A DNA stretch of 64,000 nucleotides from Carposina sasakii (Eukaryota; Arthropoda; Insecta; Lepidoptera; Carposinidae): NCBI GenBank assembly GCA_014607495.2, contig CP053172.1, forward strand, positions 8,508,888-8,572,887. Reading direction: 5' to 3'. The position numbers were made by a program, and so were the translations under genes. Below are positions 10,959 through 21,761 of this stretch, in pieces. The notes below the pieces were generated by a model that searched no databases, was not told the DNA's origin, and saw only the letters and a list, made by a program, of their open reading frames with translations. The stretch's first letter is position 1. Every line of letters begins with the position of its first letter.

Positions 10959-11734
10959 GTAACTGTACTTTATTTCACGAAAATGGTAGGCTGATTACCT
11001 ATCTTGCAACAGCAATAAGATTGCGAAAATGGTAAAATTTTCGCGTTAAAATGTGTAATTGGCAATTTTTTTTTGTTTTGAAATACGAATTTGAAAACTA
11101 GTGGGATATTATTTTTTTGTCAGGATTCTATAATAAGGGCCAATATGGCCGATTATCGTCTACGATGCGACAACTATCAAAACGTATGGGTGCTAATGTA
11201 CTAATAGTAGGTACATAACGCTAGGTTAAACAGTGACGGGCCAGTATTAATGAATTTAATTCATTTTCTAAAATTGGCACTTAATTTGCTATACTCGAGG
11301 AGGATTGGCGTCGGGCAGACAACCGGCCGTAAAACGAACGCAGTATAAGTGTCAAAATAATCTATATTGCGCCGACCATCTAAATAATGTGATAAGGGCA
11401 AGAAGGTGATGAGTCTACATAACGTAACGGGACTAAGAACTATTTTCTGTTATTAGATGTTGTTAGGCCACCTGCCGTGTATTCTTACTTCCTGGATTCC
11501 TCGTGGCAGATTCGTGACATGACAGCATTGACACGGGGTAGGTACCGCCCGTCTACGCACGCACAGGAAATACTGTGACTGATATATCTAGACACAATTG
11601 TGCATAATTTAATAATAATACTTTATTTGTCTTTGAGTAGGGTTATAAAAGGTCGTAACTAAATCAGATAGGTACAATTGCAATTTAAAGTATGTATAAC
11701 AGAAATAATTGTATTAATAAAGAAATGGAAAAAA
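10959..11734. other. Non-coding; contains a SINE body fragment
   Basis: No gene seen. Bases ~11290-11420 ('ggattggcgtcgggcagaca', 'atattgcgccgaccatctaa') match the body of the SINE at 55085-55970 without its tRNA head. Confidence 0.55.
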
Positions 11735-11820
11735 TTCCCCACCCGGGTGGGAATCGAACCCATGACCTCTACATTCCGTGCCAGCGCTCTTACCACTGAG
11801 CCACCGGGTCAATTACTCGG
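11735..11820 (-). repeat. tRNA-headed SINE
   Basis: The reverse complement has 'gacccggtggctcagtggta', a B-box 'gggttcgattccc' and 'acccgggtg', so the acceptor stem GACCCGG/CCGGGTG nearly pairs. The anticodon stem does not pair well. Same body as the copy at 8589. Confidence 0.7.
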
Positions 11821-12397
11821 ATGACTAATTTTACCATCTCTTTTTGAAATTACATTATTGGAAACGTTATTTTTTCATCCCGATAGCTATACATAAGCCA
11901 AACTTCGGCAAGCAAAGCTGAATCCCTCAGCACAATGTTTTAATGATGAAACGATCAACCATATCCTAACGGATTATATTATGGAGAAGTGTCACATTCG
12001 TTCGGGATTTACTTATTACTGTAACGCCTGTAAGCCAGGATCAACGAATACCCAAAGATATTCAATAAGCATAATAATACATTCCCGACAGCCTAACAAC
12101 TGACTAATCTAGTAGATTTGTGAGAAATATAATTAAGCGTGAAGTTATCTCAATATCACATTTGCAGCTTAAGGCGCTCCAATAGACGAATTTTAGGTAT
12201 TTGAGGGGGTTGAGGTAGACGTAACTGCGGGGCGCCCCCCGCAACTAGCGCAATCTGCCGCGGACGTCCTTATTCTGTCGCCATCCGTATTCTGGTTGAT
12301 TTCGGGATTAATTGCCGGGATTTTAATTTCTTTCCTGTATAATCAATTTTGTAACTGGGTTGCTTACTGCGTAAATTGTAAATATAATTAAAAAATT
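11821..12397. other. Non-coding, no gene seen
   Basis: Mixed repeat-like DNA. A short GC-rich patch at ~12215-12275 includes 'tgcggggcgccccccgca', which can fold. Nothing codes convincingly. Confidence 0.4.
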
Positions 12398-12745
12398 TAC
12401 AGGGTGTAGGTGACAGCCAGGCAAATACTGGAATGCTGAACAAGTACTATAGGGTTGAGTTACACGACAATATTATAACTCGCAGGAAATGCATTTTTAT
12501 TTTGATTATCCGTACCTAATGTTTGTTTTCCGCGCCAATTGTATCGGGCGATATCGACTAGTTAAATGGGCTTATTGGTTATTGTGTGATACATAGCTGT
12601 TTTTTGGATCACTTGTGACTCTATTAGGGTTGATCAGGTTTTTGAACTTTTTGAGCGTAACTGTTTTTTTTAAATCGTCTATCGGTAAAATTTTAGTTTT
12701 TAAGCCATTTTCTAAGGCCGAATTAAATAACGTAATGAGTGAGAT
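12398..12745 (+). mobile_element. MITE family E copy, right end truncated
   Basis: Starts TACAGGGTGTAGGTGACAGC and continues 'caggcaaatactggaatgct', 'ccgcgccaattgtatcggg' and 'gggcttattggttattgtg'. It matches the complete copy at 39595-40051 but lacks its last ~100 bp. Confidence 0.75.
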
Positions 12746-13145
12746 CAACACTAAAATATCGTTTCATCAATTCGATTCTGAAACTTCGCCGGCAGCTGCC
12801 GCGGCACGCTCGTTCCGCTCGCTCGGCTCGTGCGTTGTTTGTCATACTCTAACCTAACCTAACTTATTTTTATCATTGTATGAAAAGGGAACTGTTACAC
12901 CGACAAAACGTCATTCGTCTTATACTAGTTGTGCGCTAAGGTTAATTTGATGTGCAGTCAGTATTTATGATGAGATTGTAGTATTTTTGTACCAAAAGGT
13001 ATTAATTTGTCTTGCATTCGAGGAAAACAGTTTATGTTGGGCTGATATTATGTATTTTCGAATTATCTGCTGTAGTTATTTTGTAAAACATTGAGTTTAT
13101 TTGTACTAAAATAATTTAATTGCTGTAATAAAGTATATAAAGGCA
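12746..13145. other. Non-coding; GC patch and short CCTAA run
   Basis: Has 'cggcacgctcgttccgctcg' followed by 'ctctaacctaacctaactta' at ~12845-12866. The three CCTAA-like units match the insect telomere motif but are too few to be a telomere. No gene seen. Confidence 0.5.
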
Positions 13146-13345
13146 TACTGTACAAGTCAGTAGAGGAACAAGAGGGTCTTGATGTTTTGTAGGCGATGGG
13201 CTGACCATCTGTCACTACTAACCGAACTTGTATATCTCAACTATACCCTTAAAATTGGTCAGAAGTGGCACCATATGGTTCTATCGGCCCTTGGTACTCT
13301 GCCTACCCCGTAAGGGATAAAAGCGTGATTATATGTATGTATGTA
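13146..13345 (-). repeat. Family B dispersed repeat
   Basis: Reverse-oriented copy: 'actgtacaagtcagtagagg' to 'ggataaaagcgtgattatat', with 'gtaggcgatgggctgaccat' inside. Confidence 0.75.
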
Positions 13346-13529
13346 TGTAATAAAGTATATAAAAGATGAGATTAAATTGATGGGCGATTATTTATTTGAT
13401 GTACAATTAAATATCTCCTAAACAAATAACTATGATCGGTTATAGCTTGCAGTTGCTGGATAATACACATTATTATTTATAACTCTTCTACCCCCAAAGT
13501 GGTATTAAAGTAGATCTTCAAATTCTTCC

Positions 13530-14263
13530 TTCGGATTATAAATGCGAAAGTAACTCTGTCTGTCTGTGTGTTACGCAATCACGCCTAAACTACTGAACCG
13601 ATTTAAATGAAATTTGGTACAGAGATAGTCTAGAGCCTGTGAAAGGACATAGGCTACTTTTTAATGCAAAAAAGAGATGTAAGGGGTTGAAATAGTGGAT
13701 GAAAGTTTGTATGGAAATTACGTCATTTTTTAAGCTAGAAGCTTAAAACTTATTTTTTAGGCTTTTCATTAGATATAAATAAATAAGACATTCAAAGTTT
13801 GTAAAAGAATACCCTAAAGGGGCTAAAAATAGGGGGTGAAAAATTTTGTGTGATGACATCGGAAAAAAGCTTAGGGCTCAGAAAATAAAAATATAGAACA
13901 GAACAATACAGAGAATTAAGTAAGAAACTTGCCAAGCACTGCGCGCCATATACAAAAAAGGGATGTAAGGGGTTGAAATAGGTGATGAAAGTTTGCATGG
14001 AAATTACGTCATTTTTAAAAGTTTTGTCTCACTACAAATATGCGAGTACAACTTCATAATGATTATCAAGCAGGACAATATACAACAAACAGCTCTTTTA
14101 AAAATCGTACTAAAAACGTCGCTTATAAAAATGTACTTAAATAAGCTTAATAACTTATTTTAATGTACATGTGTTTTACTTGCAAAATAATTAGCCAAAA
14201 AAAATTTAAAATGCTGCTGAAAGTCACTATTCCACGCGGACGAAGTCGCGGGACAGCTAGGGA
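13530..14263 (+). mobile_element. Helitron-like element (family G) with internal duplication
   Basis: Starts 'ggattataaatgcgaaagta' with CTGT repeats, has 'aactactgaaccgatttaaa' and 'aggacataggctactttt', and ends 'cacgcggacgaagtcgcggg' near CAGCTAG. A ~70-bp block ('gatgtaaggggttgaaatag' to 'aattacgtcatttttt') occurs at ~13667 and again at ~13957. Non-coding. Confidence 0.7.
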
Positions 14264-14356
14264 TTCGCGGGCAACTTAGGGATTTATGTTCGAAACAATT
14301 TGAAATCATATACATATATACATAATAGTCACGCCCATTATCCCCCAAAGTGGTGT

Positions 14357-14638
14357 ATATACAGGGTGTAACAAAAGGAGTATATTAACCGAAAAGCTAT
14401 AAATATAACCCACTATAAAGAACCTATCACCAAAATTTTAGACTAAAAATCACATATTTATTTGTCCAGATAGTATGGAGAACACCTAACCCACTCAGGA
14501 ATATTATGAACATACAATCTTGAAAAATAAACATGCGATTACTAGTCTAAAAAATTCGGGATATGTTATCTACAGTGGGTTGTTTTTATAGTATTTCGCT
14601 TACCATACCCTTTTTGTTACACCCTGTATATACTGCTA
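14357..14638 (+). mobile_element. MITE family C, foldback type
   Basis: TA-flanked element starting TACAGGGTGTAACAAAAGG and ending TTTTTGTTACACCCTGTA. Long arms pair along most of the element ('accgaaaagctataaatata' against the right half). Non-coding; TA flanks and inverted ends suggest a Tc1/mariner-type source. Confidence 0.85.
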
Positions 14639-14734
14639 CTTGTTATATTTGCTATTGATACTAAGTTATTTGTAGTTTAATGTCATAAAGAGGACTATAC
14701 TAACACACGTAAACTATTGCACAAAATGTTCGGA

Positions 14735-14763
14735 AAAATCCCGGATTTGTTCCCCGGGATTTT
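14735..14763. repeat. Hairpin, 10-bp perfect stem
   Basis: AAAATCCCGG (14735-14744) pairs with CCGGGATTTT (14754-14763) across 9 bases. Possibly the subterminal hairpin of a Helitron-like element; no partner end was found. Confidence 0.6.
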
Positions 14764-14889
14764 GTGGATCTAAAAAAAAACTAATTAGATATATAAAATT
14801 ATACTAGGTCATAGAAATGGTAAAATAGACACGTAACATAATTACCTACTTATGAATATCATTTTTAAATACGAAATCACTACATATTA

Positions 14890-15090
14890 TAAAACAAAGT
14901 CGCTTTCTGATGTCTGTCCCTATGTATGCTTAGATCTTTCAAACTAGGGAACGGATTTTTTTGATGCGGTTTTTTTAATAGATGGAGTGATTCACAAGGA
15001 AGGTTTATAATGTAACTAGGGACCCGCCTCGGCTTCGCACGGGAGTAATGCACTCTCACGCGGGCAAAGCCGTGGGAGGGTGCTAGTACA
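14890..15090 (+). mobile_element. Helitron-like element (family G) fragment
   Basis: Contains 'tgtctgtccctatgtatgct', 'gaaggtttataatgtaacta' and 'cggcttcgcacgggag', ending near 'gtgctagt'. The same layout, split by family B, is seen at 61580-62030. Confidence 0.6.
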
Positions 15091-15865
15091 ATCTAAAACA
15101 TACTATAAAGTATCTATGTAGGTAGGTACTTAATGTTTTCTACTTAAGTCTTTTTTACGTAAGGTCTCTCTTTTTTTAACTTTTGTTACACTACGATTTC
15201 CCAAGTCTACTTACTAAATAAATATAGTATTTAATATTATGTATTTGCGCGCGAAAAAACAAGCACAGAACCGGCGTTGACAGTGGTCACGGCGGTACTG
15301 AATGTTCCGAGCGAGACTGGCCAGTGCAAGGATTAGAACACAGCGTAGTTGTAGATGTGTTTTTTATTAATTGTTAATTATCTACAAAATTTACAAAAAA
15401 TGTACTTTGGCCATAAACTAGATCTGATAAAGCGCTATACAACTATGTAAGTTTCGTGTTGATATTCACAATAGTTTTCAAGATATTTCGCTTATAAAAA
15501 CGTAAAAAAGGTAATTTTCAAATCGAAATTCTATCGAGAATTTTTTAAGTAATTGAGTTTCCACGTTGGCCACAAACTTGATAAAGATTTAAATAATAAC
15601 ATATAAAAAAATTAGAGCTGTGGTAATCGGACAAGTATTTAAAAAATCGATTCTAAAATGCCTCTTCTGTCTGATCACACCGCCTTAATACTTAACTCGT
15701 GTGTCTCTCAGCGACCCGTTTAAGAGTAAGTACCTATACTAATAGTTAGGTGTTTTACTATCGATGTAACTGGCGAGCTACAGACGTTACTAAAAAGCCC
15801 GCATTGGAAAAAAAAAATGTACTTACCTAGAAAAAGTTTTAGCCTAATGTCTATAGCATAATAAT
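15091..15865. other. Non-coding, no gene seen
   Basis: AT-rich with one GC-richer patch at ~15275-15350 ('ggcgttgacagtggtcacgg') that has no clear splice context. Otherwise featureless. Confidence 0.4.
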
Positions 15866-16193
15866 CTATACATATAATAAAAATGTAACGGGTCGCAGTC
15901 TGTACATGGAAGATATATGAGAAAAAATATTATAGGAGACCTTTATCAACGCAATAGTACCCAAAACAATGATTTTTGTCTGTTTGTCGGTTTGTCTGTC
16001 TGTGCGTTTGTGCACGCTAATCTCAGAAACGTCTGAACCGATTTCGATGCAGTTTTCACGAATATATTGTGACAGGTCCCACTTAACATATAGGCTACTT
16101 TTTATCCCGGGAAAATGTTTTTATCCCGGATAATTTCGACATTTTGTTTTTTATGTAGTACACGCGGACGAAGTTCCGGGCGTCCACTAGTGT
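15866..16193 (+). mobile_element. Helitron-like element (family G), complete
   Basis: Starts 'tctatacatataataaaaat', has a CTGTCTGT microsatellite, 'gtgcacgctaatctcagaaa' and 'tttttatcccgggaaaatg', and ends 'gcgtccactagt'. Closely similar copies are at 36990-37318 (minus) and 40228-40566. Confidence 0.75.
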
Positions 16194-16708
16194 AATTTAA
16201 ATTTCATAAATTGAGAGAAAATTCTGTGCATAAAGTAATATTATTCTCGATAAAATTAATGATACGTCACTGTATTTGAACAAATGTGCTATTTTTTAAT
16301 AATTTGCACACGTGTGTTTGCCAGACTTTATTCACGGATTATATCGGACAAGATTACAGAAAATTTGATGGGTTTATGTCGATGCTTAGATTAATGATAG
16401 GTCTTCGCTCCGGAGCGAAGCGGAGAGAATCCTTATTCTAAGTGTCGATGATAGAATAGAATAATCAATAAATAAAGTAAAAAATAATTGTCTAAAATAG
16501 TCTTGTTACATATTTTTAGTTCCAGCTTAATCAATTTATAAGTTGAATTTTGGAAGAGACGGTTTGATCTTTTTATTTATAGGTTTCGAGCTACGAGTCA
16601 TAGAACTGTCTCTGATCATATCAGGCAATATATAATGCTACCTAAAGGTTTATTGTATCTAACAAACAATATATAAAGTCAACAATACGTTCGTAACATA
16701 TACCCCTA
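16194..16708. other. Non-coding, no gene seen
   Basis: AT-rich. A local palindrome-like patch 'cttcgctccggagcgaagcg' lies near 16404. Nothing else stands out. Confidence 0.4.
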
Positions 16709-16966
16709 TATACAGGGTGTAACAAAAAGCGAAAAGCTATGTAAATAGCCCACTATAGAGAACCTATCCACAAAATTTGAGATCCGAAATCACATGTTTA
16801 TTTTTCCCGATAGTATGGAGAATTTTTAAATATCTCAGGAATTTTCATACAATCTTGAAAAATAAAAATGAAATTTCGAGTCTCAAATTTTCGAAATAGG
16901 TTCTCTATAGTGGGCTATTTATACAGCTTTTCGCTTAACATACCCTTTCTGTTTACACCTTCTATA
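16709..16966 (+). mobile_element. MITE family C copy
   Basis: Starts TACAGGGTGTAACAAAAAGC. Foldback arms include 'cccactatagagaacctatc' and its complement 'gataggttctctatagtggg' type sequence. The right end is worn (TTTACACCTTCTATA). Confidence 0.8.
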
Positions 16967-17177
16967 CATATACACAAAATAAATTAGGTACCTACATTGA
17001 GAGGGATATCAGAATATTGTACGTAACAATAATACAAGTACAAAATATCACCCTTTTATTTATTTCTTGTACAAAAGCTTCGATATTGCTCAGAACTTGT
17101 TCCAATCAAAAGTAATAACTTTTTATCGATCTAACTTGGGTATGTATCGGGTATATAGACATAATTATATTCTGCGG

Positions 17178-17265
17178 GGAATCACTAGAATACATCAGCT
17201 GCACTCCTTCCGTGCATGTCGAAAGAGTCGTATGTCACAGCCACTTTTCTCCGCAACTATAAGAA
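17178..17265 (+). repeat. Family A dispersed repeat fragment
   Basis: Contains 'atcactagaatacatcagct' and 'ctccttccgtgcatgtcg', then diverges. Confidence 0.7.
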
Positions 17266-17356
17266 CTATCTTGTAACATGGTAAAATAGTCACTATAGGA
17301 TTTTGTTGTCTTCATTTTAAAATTGGACGTAAAGTTGCCAATTTTAACTTTTTTAA

Positions 17357-18505
17357 TGTTAGGAATAAGTTGGCTGAATGGACTCTGGCATTATAATCAC
17401 CTAATTCCTTTGCTGTTAGTTAGGTTTGAAAGAAAAATACATCCACCAATGGGAGTCGACCACATTATCTCGGATTGAGAAGCTTCTAGAAGGTTTTAGG
17501 TATAAAAGGGAGCTGCAGATCACATTCGGGTCTTTTTCTGATTTTGCTCTGAACCGTACAAATGTAACAAACGGAGTGACTTTCTATACCTTCCATTTTG
17601 CACTGAGTGCCACCTCATCTGGAGTCATGGCCAGAATAATTATTCATAAATATAAATAATCATGTGTGCGTGAACAAAGATATGTCTTCTTAATTTTCTG
17701 GCTGAATAACCGTAATCGAGAACAGATGGATATATATTTCCCAATCAATGTGAGTATTCCTTTTATTTCTGCTAGGCGAACATTAGTGTTTTGATGATTA
17801 GGTAGCTAATTCTGTTCTTTCTGTCTTTGTACTTTAGGGGTTCCATAGGAAGATCTAAAGCCTAGGCAGTTTTAGTCTTAGTCGCCAAGGAAAGCTACCT
17901 ATGCTCTGACAGTCGGACTATGCAGTAAAAACCTGCCACGTGCTATGGGGCTGCTACTTGGAGATCTTGTCACAGCTTGACTAAGACGTCTCCTCGGATA
18001 CATGGACCATGGGAAGTAGTTTTCTAGTTCATTAATACCGTGTACTCTAAGTTGTGGATTTAACTTCATATTTGATAGCCACGTGGTGAACAAATACCAC
18101 CCTAGCGGTTTCTGGCAGTAGGATCTGTACCTTAAATAGTAAATTAACCAGAAACCTTATGTAATCTATCTGGCCTTTAGCCTCAAATCCTAATTGTTAA
18201 TTTATTAAAGTGTTCTAGGTTACTTTTCAATGCATAACTAAATAATTTAAGTCTGTTCACGCACCATGTTTGTTATTCAATAGCTCTTCAAGCTAAATAC
18301 CATTAGTTACCTTTCATTATCATATATATATATATAGGTAGTATAAGAATAAATATATTAATGAGATATTATATATATAGGAAACTTAAAACTATTACAT
18401 ATGATGTAAACGTGGTAATATTAGAGACTAGGACCCTGATATGTACCTTCTGCAATAAATATATATATATTGTAATCTGTTGTTTTCTTTAACTGCAAAA
18501 AGGTC
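17357..18505 (+). mobile_element. Possible LTR of a gypsy-type element, body lost
   Basis: Begins TGTTAGG and carries a TATAAAAGG box at 17501-17509, AATAAA at 18454-18459 and, just past the proposed end, TGGCGCCC at 18506-18513, a motif of Lys-tRNA primer-binding sites. The order TATA, polyA signal, primer site is what an LTR has. No gag-pol follows: family B starts at ~18622. Both LTR ends are guesses, and no second copy is in the window. Confidence 0.35.
17501..17509 (+). promoter_or_regulatory. TATA box of the possible LTR
   Basis: TATAAAAGG followed by GAGCTGCAG, the best core-promoter match in the region. It lies ~145 bases into the proposed LTR. Confidence 0.45.
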
Positions 18506-18621
18506 TGGCGCCCTGGGAATAATCTTTTTATAGTCTTTGCTCTGCCCACTAGTTAACTGGCCGGTGAGTACCAATCTTTTTTTAAGCAACACCCACTTGG
18601 AAAAATATTGTTACAATCTTC

Positions 18622-18870
18622 TATGCTGCTCTGGGAGTGATAAAAAAAAACGTATAATACGACAGCTGCTTCTCTTCCTGAGCATACTGTACAAGTCAGT
18701 AGAGGGACAAAAGGGTCTTGGTGTTTTGTAGGCGATGGGCTGACCACCTGTCACTATTAGCCGAACTTTTATCTCAACTATACCCTCAAAATTGGTTAGA
18801 AGTTGCACCATGTGGTTCTATCGGCCCTTAGTGCTCTGCCTACCCCGTAAGGGATAACGGCGTGATTATA
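18622..18870 (-). repeat. Family B dispersed repeat, near full length
   Basis: Runs from 'ctatgctgctctgggagtga' plus an A run to 'ggataacggcgtgattatat'. It defines both ends of the unit: one at the A run, the other at the tatgta repeats. Confidence 0.8.
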
Positions 18871-19117
18871 TGTCTGTATGTATGTGTATAAGAACTAAAC
18901 CGTTGAAACTTAGTAAGTAGATGTATTCTGTAAACCGTATTATGATTTTTACACAAAATTAGAAAAAAATATAAAAAATTGGGGATTACCCATACTACGA
19001 ACTGAAACTCAAAAAAAAAATCATCTAACCCATACGTGTGTATACATATATGGATAGGTCTTCAAAAATGATATTGAGGTTTCTAACATCATTTTGAATA
19101 GTTTGCGCGAGAGACAT

Positions 19118-19210
19118 TTCCAAAGTGGTAAAAAAAAATCAGTGTTCCATACAATCTTAAATAATTACTGCACTGAAATGTATGGAACAGCTTTTTTTTC
19201 ACTATTTACT
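19118..19210 (-). repeat. Snap-back repeat, diverged copy
   Basis: Arms 'aaaaatcagtgttccataca' and 'tgtatggaacagc...ttttttcacta' with the loop 'aataattactgcactgaaat', the reverse complement of the loop at 7780-7804. An inverted relative of 7741-7843. Confidence 0.75.
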
Positions 19211-19292
19211 TAGTTTCATGTTAAAAGATAATCACTAATTTTGAAAAGACCTTATATAGCTTTGTAGCTAACGCTAAACGCGCCCTTTTGAC

Positions 19293-19755
19293 AGTTTTTT
19301 AGGGTTCTGTATTCATAGGGTAAAAACGGGACCCTATTACTAAGACTTCGCTGTCTGTCTGTCTGTCTGTCCGTCCGTCCGTCTGTATGTCTGTCACCAG
19401 GCTAAGAATCGTGACAGCTAGACAGTTGAAATTTTCACAATTTATGTATTTCTGTTGCCACTATAACAACAAATACTGAAAATAAAATAAAATTTATATT
19501 CATTGGTACATATTATATTTAATTTTCCCATACAAAAAATTTGATTTTCTGCCCTTTTTTGCTCGATATGAATAATGGTAACAGGTACGCACTTGAAATA
19601 TTTACAAAAAAACTGAGTTTTTTTGTACTTTAATAATAGATAATAAAATTAAAATAAATATTTAAGGTGGGCTTCCATGCAAAAACACTAAAAAATACCT
19701 AGTCAATGGTACGGAACCCTTCGTGCGCGAGTCCGACTCGCACTTGGCCGGTTTT
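19293..19755 (-). mobile_element. Family F element, diverged copy
   Basis: Starts 'agggttctgtattcataggg' and ends 'cgagtccgactcgcacttgg'. A TGTCTGTC/CCGTCCGT run is inside. Same family as 43975 and 55292, but the interior is unlike them, so it is an older or different subfamily. Confidence 0.7.
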
Positions 19756-20131
19756 ATCAGCCACAAAAAATATACATGTATAAAGTTTTCTCTTCCTTCT
19801 CTTGACTGATGATTTAAAGTGCAGCCAGCAAGTAGTTTCCGCCGGCCTACAGACTCTAAACAGCTGAAGGCCGAAAGAAACCCCTGAAGACTTCACTTTG
19901 GTCTTCTTTCTTCACGATCTTCAAGTGTTATTTCTCTCTCCTTGATTTCGGATAGTTATCGTCGACTTACCCTTATTAGGGTATTATAATCCGCACGGTG
20001 TAAACTCAGCTCTACCTTTGTGTGAGTGTACAAACAAGGGACGCGTTGTGCTGTAGGCCTACCTCATATAAGTACCCAAGAACTGCAGGATTTTAAAGAA
20101 GATAACGTTAGCGAGGACAGATCTTACTGAT

Positions 20132-20204
20132 GGTCGGCGCTGATGGGAGCGAACCAGCGCGATTCAAAAGTAACTACATACAAATTGACCCATCAGTGCC
20201 GACC
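20132..20204. repeat. Short foldback, 16-bp arms
   Basis: GGTCGGCGCTGATGGG (20132-20147) pairs with CCCATCAGTGCCGACC (20189-20204) with one mismatch. It sits directly beside a family A copy. Confidence 0.7.
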
Positions 20205-20325
20205 GAGAACGTGACAGGAAAACCCGCCATATTGATCAGTAGCAAGTTGCTAGTCTGAGAGAGTTCCCGAGTTACTTAGTCGACTCTTACGACATGCAGC
20301 TGATGTATTCTAGTGAAGTTCCGCA
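20205..20325 (-). repeat. Family A dispersed repeat
   Basis: 'gatcagtagcaagttgctag', 'gagttacttagtcgactct' and 'catgcagctgatgtattcta', reverse-oriented. Confidence 0.7.
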
Positions 20326-20393
20326 TCAGAACAGGTACCAGCTACATCTATATTTCATCTAACAGAAGATATATCTATTTGAAGGCTACTCAC

Positions 20394-20536
20394 TTCAGTC
20401 CAGCGACAATCTCCATGGCTCCGTTAAAATTTCCGATGTTCCAGCAGGTAAGGGCCACTCGGAGAATGCAGGCTAATGCTGTCTTCCGTTCTTCACCCGA
20501 CTGCGAGAGTATCAGCTCGGTTACCCACGCTGATAC
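20394..20536 (-). CDS. Exon of a RasGEF (CDC25) domain protein, possibly phospholipase C epsilon
   Basis: A 143-bp internal exon with clean borders: the acceptor reads 'ccgttatttccag' before GTATCAGCG, and the donor is GTGAGT after GGACTGAA. It starts in phase 0 and ends two bases into a codon, giving 47 full residues. The peptide begins VSAWVTELILSQSGEERKTA and ends CWNIGNFNGAMEIVAGL, which fits the RasGEF helical hairpin (W..tE.i....ERk..l...i.vA..C..igNFN..meIv.gL). RasGEF domains load GTP onto Ras-family GTPases. The 'CWNIGNFN.AME' wording recalls phospholipase C epsilon more than SOS, RalGDS or RapGEF; that is from memory. It is the only segment here I am confident belongs to a host gene. 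Neighbouring introns are packed with transposons. Confidence 0.85.
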
Positions 20537-20613
20537 CTGGAAATAACGGAGAGGTTGAAAGAGTTGGTAATGCAATAGCAATTAAATATTGGTAACTTTT
20601 GATTTGCCGATTA

Positions 20614-20877
20614 TACAGGGTGTAACAAAAAGGGTATGTTAAGCGAAAAGCTATGTAAATAGCCCACTATAGAGAACCTATCTACAAAATTTGAGACTCG
20701 AAATCACATTTTTATTTTTTAAGATTGTATGAAAATTCCTGAGATATTTAAAAATTCTCCATACTGTCGGGAAAAATAAACATGTGATTTCGGGTCTCAT
20801 ATTTTGTAGATAGGTTCTCTACAGTGGGCTATTTACATAGCTTTTCGCTTAAGATACCCTTTTTGTTACACCCTGTA
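20614..20877 (+). mobile_element. MITE family C, complete
   Basis: TACAGGGTGTAACAAAAAGG to CTTTTTGTTACACCCTGTA, flanked by TA. Arms of ~125 bp pair around 'gatatttaaaaattctccat'. It lies in the intron just upstream of the RasGEF exon. Confidence 0.9.
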
Positions 20878-20889
20878 TATTGACATTTT

Positions 20890-21240
20890 AAAACCGTATT
20901 TCGGTCATGGTGGTAAATGTCAACGGAGATTAGTCATGTACACAATGTCTACGCAAAAAACCTGCTCTTCCTATTCTCTCACTCCCATATCCCGATGGGA
21001 CGAATATCTGACATGACCGGAGGAAAGACCACCCCCCCTAGCATCACCACGCATCGTGGATATCGTATCGTACCATATCGTAACGTCTCTATACAAAATT
21101 CAATATGGCGGCTATATTTATCATATTTTGACAGGATAAATGTCGATAAATCGGTTAATCATATCGTGTTTCGCAGGTCATGCTAGGCTTGCAGGTGCAT
21201 GAGCCATTGCTTACATGCTTTCCGAGGCACGAGCATAAGT
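20890..21240 (-). repeat. Composite of two dispersed repeats shared with 40800-41590
   Basis: 'aacggagattagtcatgtac' and 'catatcccgatgggacgaat' match the reverse of 40802-41035. The middle part ('cgtatcgtaccatatcgtaa', 'atatggcggctatatttatc', 'atatcgtgtttcgcaggtca') matches 41440-41590 in reverse. The second repeat is inserted in the first here. Confidence 0.6.
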
Positions 21241-21761
21241 AAATAAACTCTAATTATTCTAAAGTTAATTAAGTTGAAGTAAAACAAGAAATATTTTTTG
21301 CTGTCAAATGTAATTTTAAAACAATGTTTAATTTTAAATGCGGTTTTCTAATAACAACATGACACTCCCTGTATATAATTTTAGTTTTAGCAAGCAACTA
21401 GTTCTGACAGTATCTAATTGCTAAGCAAACAACATAAATTATAATAGTTTAGTTCTTAACTTAATTTTAAGTCGTCGCGTCCTTTGATCTTCTATAATAA
21501 CTAAACAAAGAACAGACAGTTCAACCTAAAGTTATCTCTATGGCGACTGCTTAGAGTCCATTTCAAGTAACCATCTCTAAAGGTTGTTTGCCAAAATAAT
21601 AAGCTAAAAGTTTTAATGACATCTTGATTGTTTTTGAGAAAGTTAAATATATTTTACGTCTTCCTTAATAACAGGACAGGAGTTTACTTAATTTAGCTCT
21701 GCCTTTTTTTATTATTTTACTATTATTGCCCGTAGATGCTTTTTTATGCTTAGAAGAATTT
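21241..21761. other. AT-rich non-coding up to the gap
   Basis: No gene seen. The minus-strand frame beside the gap is Lys/Ser-rich and of low complexity, probably intronic. Confidence 0.4.

Noticed and set aside
11735..11820. Functional tRNA gene on the minus strand
   Set aside because: B-box and acceptor stem are good, but the anticodon arm does not pair and the 3' flank is the body of a SINE also found at 8589.
12845..12866. Interstitial telomere repeat (CCTAA)n
   Set aside because: Only three imperfect units; similar short runs appear in other repeats here (for example ~31590).
15275..15350. GC-richer patch as another host exon
   Set aside because: A stop follows within ~27 codons and no convincing acceptor-donor pair frames it on either strand.
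17426..17659. 77-codon gene with start at 17426
   Set aside because: It overlaps the TATA region of a possible LTR and has no recognisable domain.
17899..18093. 64-codon minus-strand frame with a basic Arg/Ser stretch
   Set aside because: It falls inside the possible LTR, lacks splice sites, and is short.
19699..19896. Next RasGEF-gene exon downstream of 20394
   Set aside because: The frame runs into the family F terminus and shows no RasGEF-like continuation.
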